A DNA stretch of 64,000 bases from DATLLJ01 sp965229885. GTDB lineage: Bacteria > Acidobacteriota > Vicinamibacteria > Vicinamibacterales > CAVVIG01. Both the position numbers and the translations under genes were made by a program. The notes under the pieces are model-generated. The model saw nothing but the letters and a program-made list of their open reading frames with translations, was not told the origin of the DNA and searched no databases. The stretch's first letter is position 1. The number at the start of each line of letters is the position of its first letter. Below, piece by piece: positions 63,501 through 64,000 of this stretch. The stretch is taken from contig CBDDJX010000002.1 of assembly GCA_965229885.1 (NCBI GenBank), positions 1 to 64,000 of the forward strand, written 5' to 3'.

Positions 63501-63641
63501 CAGGGGCAGTTCGACATCTACAATATCCTCAATGACGATTCGGTTCTCGCTCAGACCAATTCGTACGGGCGTAACTGGCGCCTCCCGACGCAGGTCTTGG
63601 CAGCGCGTTTGTTCAAATTCGGTGCCCAAATAGACTTTTAG
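60582..63641 (+). CDS. Oar-like TonB-dependent receptor with carboxypeptidase-regulatory domain
   Basis: A 1019-residue outer-membrane receptor. Signal peptide LLNVRLALLSLPIACLLLPAPVLAQ. Residues about 28-105 are the carboxypeptidase-regulatory-like domain (GGIAGLVRDTSGGVLPGVTVQVASPALIEQTREAFTDGQGRYAFVNLLAGTYSVTFSLSGF). The plug follows (GALEETITVTAASPVVDTQNVRSQTVLTRVVLDALPTG), then the beta-barrel, ending RLFKFGAQIDF with the terminal Phe typical of BAM substrates. This is the dominant receptor type of Acidobacteria, importing large or complexed substrates with TonB energy. ATG 60582 follows GGGGAAG; an in-frame start 21 nt upstream is less likely because it precedes the signal. Confidence 0.93.
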   Translation: MKLLNVRLALLSLPIACLLLPAPVLAQTTVAGGIAGLVRDTSGGVLPGVTVQVASPALIEQTREAFTDGQGRYAFVNLLAGTYSVTFSLSGFNTLNREGIELTTGFTATVNADMPVGALEETITVTAASPVVDTQNVRSQTVLTRVVLDALPTGKTTAAFAALTVGASTWSVGGVMQDVGGSRGEQYGSVLIHGSRHSDGKNLFDGMRYNNLLQNGSGGARWWNPNQNAVNEVVLETSGLSAESETGGVQSNIIPKDGGNLFTYSFVTAYTGRDLQNENLTPALIARGLTMPTHINQIYDIGGGAGGPIAQNKLWYYAAVRKWGSQEDYAGVFWNKAQGQLPLKNGPAIEAPAGTEGFYVPDETRPYFFNVYNRDLSIRLTYQANAKHRFTGYFGNQYNCQCLQIGGSGFRRNDPGAAANHFFVPNALGTATWTYAASNRLLLDAGAARLVNFISTRRSAETGIDDISIVEQSTGFLYNAASYGVTSVAHNEPAGTDVGQYNQRFNVNYVTGSHAVKIGVQTLFGRQNYPGNEVNGPDEVGPVHYYFLNGRPSRIRQWASPGSAFQKVKNMSVFAQDQWTLNRMTLNYGMRFDWVNGTVPAQTRLGGLWLKAFEIAEIKNVPNFKDINYRMGGAYDLFGDGKTALKGSIGRYVGAEGTNLTANVNPATAIATNTFRNWTDNDHDFYPDCNLANFAAQSPDTTGSIDTCGAISNNRFGTSQVSNIFKDEVLGGWGNRQYNWQLAATVQQELASGVSFTGGYFRTWFGNFLATTNLLADPTQYDPFCVTVPVDPGLPGGGGNVICDGLGDVNVARFGGVLLERSHSSNFGKQQEVYDGIDATIVARLGNGKLIQGGMNTGRTRKQCVVTSSPVQYCKNTPPFWHPQIKFSGVYPLPVWGLQASATVQNLPGSPYTATRIFTNAEIAPSLGRDLSSGPNGVKAVAMIEPNTQFEGRLSQVDVRLTKTFQIGSRGRLQGQFDIYNILNDDSVLAQTNSYGRNWRLPTQVLAARLFKFGAQIDF

Positions 63642-63680
63642 TATCGAGTCTCTATCTGTTTGGAGTTAAGGAGCATCGCT

Positions 63681-64000
63681 ATGCGAAATGGGATTCGAGG
63701 TTGGGCCGGGGTAGGCGGGATAGCTTGTGTTGTGGGTCTTGTCGCCCTGATCATATCTGTGTCGGTGACGCGCACCTCGGGGCAGGCAGCGCGAGGGCGC
63801 ATGCCCGACGGCAAGCCAGACTTCAGCGGGATTTGGCAAGCAAATAACGAAGCCCATTGGGATCTGGAGGCCCACGAAGCACGGCCGGGGATGGTGATGC
63901 AAGAGGGCGTGTATCCGTACGATTACGCTCGAGTACCAGCGGCGCCGGTGGTGGCGCTGGGCGCGGCGGCCGGCGTGCCCGGGTCGTTAGGGGTCGTCGA
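63681..64000 (+). CDS. 5' part of an exported protein (GKPDFSGIW type), cut by the window end
   Basis: At least 106 codons. A signal peptide (GWAGVGGIACVVGLVALIISVSV) is followed by RMPDGKPDFSGIWQANNEAHWDLEAHEA. The opening motif GKPDFSGIW recurs in secreted acidobacterial proteins of unknown function and parallels GAPDLQGIW of the 36536 gene. It lies 39 nt after the TonB receptor stop, with AAGGAG 7 nt before the ATG, so it is likely co-transcribed with the receptor. Confidence 0.75.
   Translation, partial: MRNGIRGWAGVGGIACVVGLVALIISVSVTRTSGQAARGRMPDGKPDFSGIWQANNEAHWDLEAHEARPGMVMQEGVYPYDYARVPAAPVVALGAAAGVPGSLGVV

Overview
The window is a high-GC bacterial chromosome segment. Its gene families point to an Acidobacteriota genome, probably of the Vicinamibacteria type. 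These include an Oar-like TonB receptor with a carboxypeptidase-regulatory domain, several VCBS/ASPIC-UnbV (CRTAC1-like) proteins, DUF885, DUF4159, SCO1 with a CusF-like domain, and a cytochrome c/ascorbate-monooxygenase fusion. This placement is inference; no rRNA is present.

Layout. Positions 1-14346 are mostly housekeeping: arfB, argG, lysC, an M16 peptidase, tRNA-His(GTG) and an ExeA-type ATPase, with a bacilliredoxin-like gene that lacks its redox motif. Positions 14569-25363 are an insertion-sequence graveyard. Three near-identical IS3-family copies lie in direct orientation, next to broken genes (a GNAT acetyltransferase, a DUF6880-like protein, unnamed C-terminal fragments) and scraps of IS6 and other rve transposases. 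Intact islands hold a cytochrome/ascorbate-monooxygenase protein, DUF411 and a frameshifted methyltransferase. Positions 25415-35472 return to ordinary genes: a slipin/NfeD pair, pcm, a polysaccharide deacetylase, quinone oxidoreductase, ubiX and the assimilatory sulfate operon cysD-cysN-cysH. A hydrolase and an amidase here are interrupted by single stop codons. Positions 35501-48685 mix IS630, IS21-like and IS110 remnants with secreted or periplasmic proteins. Among these are a decayed tandem duplicate, two exported methyltransferases, MsrP, an alpha/beta-hydrolase-PDZ protein, a SnoaL-like protein and an NHL propeller. Positions 48686-53170 are a nested mobile cluster: an IS110-family element inside a second IS3-type element, followed by a fourth copy of the first IS3 element and an IS1380 scrap. 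Positions 53644-64000 encode envelope and secreted proteins: a PpiC-TPR-VCBS-UnbV fusion overlapping a CusF-SCO1 gene, a divergent CRTAC1/TPR pair, a TonB receptor and the start of another secreted protein.

The most unusual items are these. An exported SAM methyltransferase (39343-40251) carries about 58 residues resembling the coiled-coil region of DNA gyrase A, absent from its paralogue at 42833. All four IS3 copies share the same two in-frame stop codons in orfB. A 298-bp noncoding end of the IS110-family element, where a bridge RNA could be encoded, also occurs alone 9.6 kb away. A bacilliredoxin homologue appears to have lost its CGC motif by an in-frame deletion. Several genes with well-conserved sequence on both sides carry one nonsense codon or a one-base indel, so this is either an actively decaying genome region or one with some sequence error.
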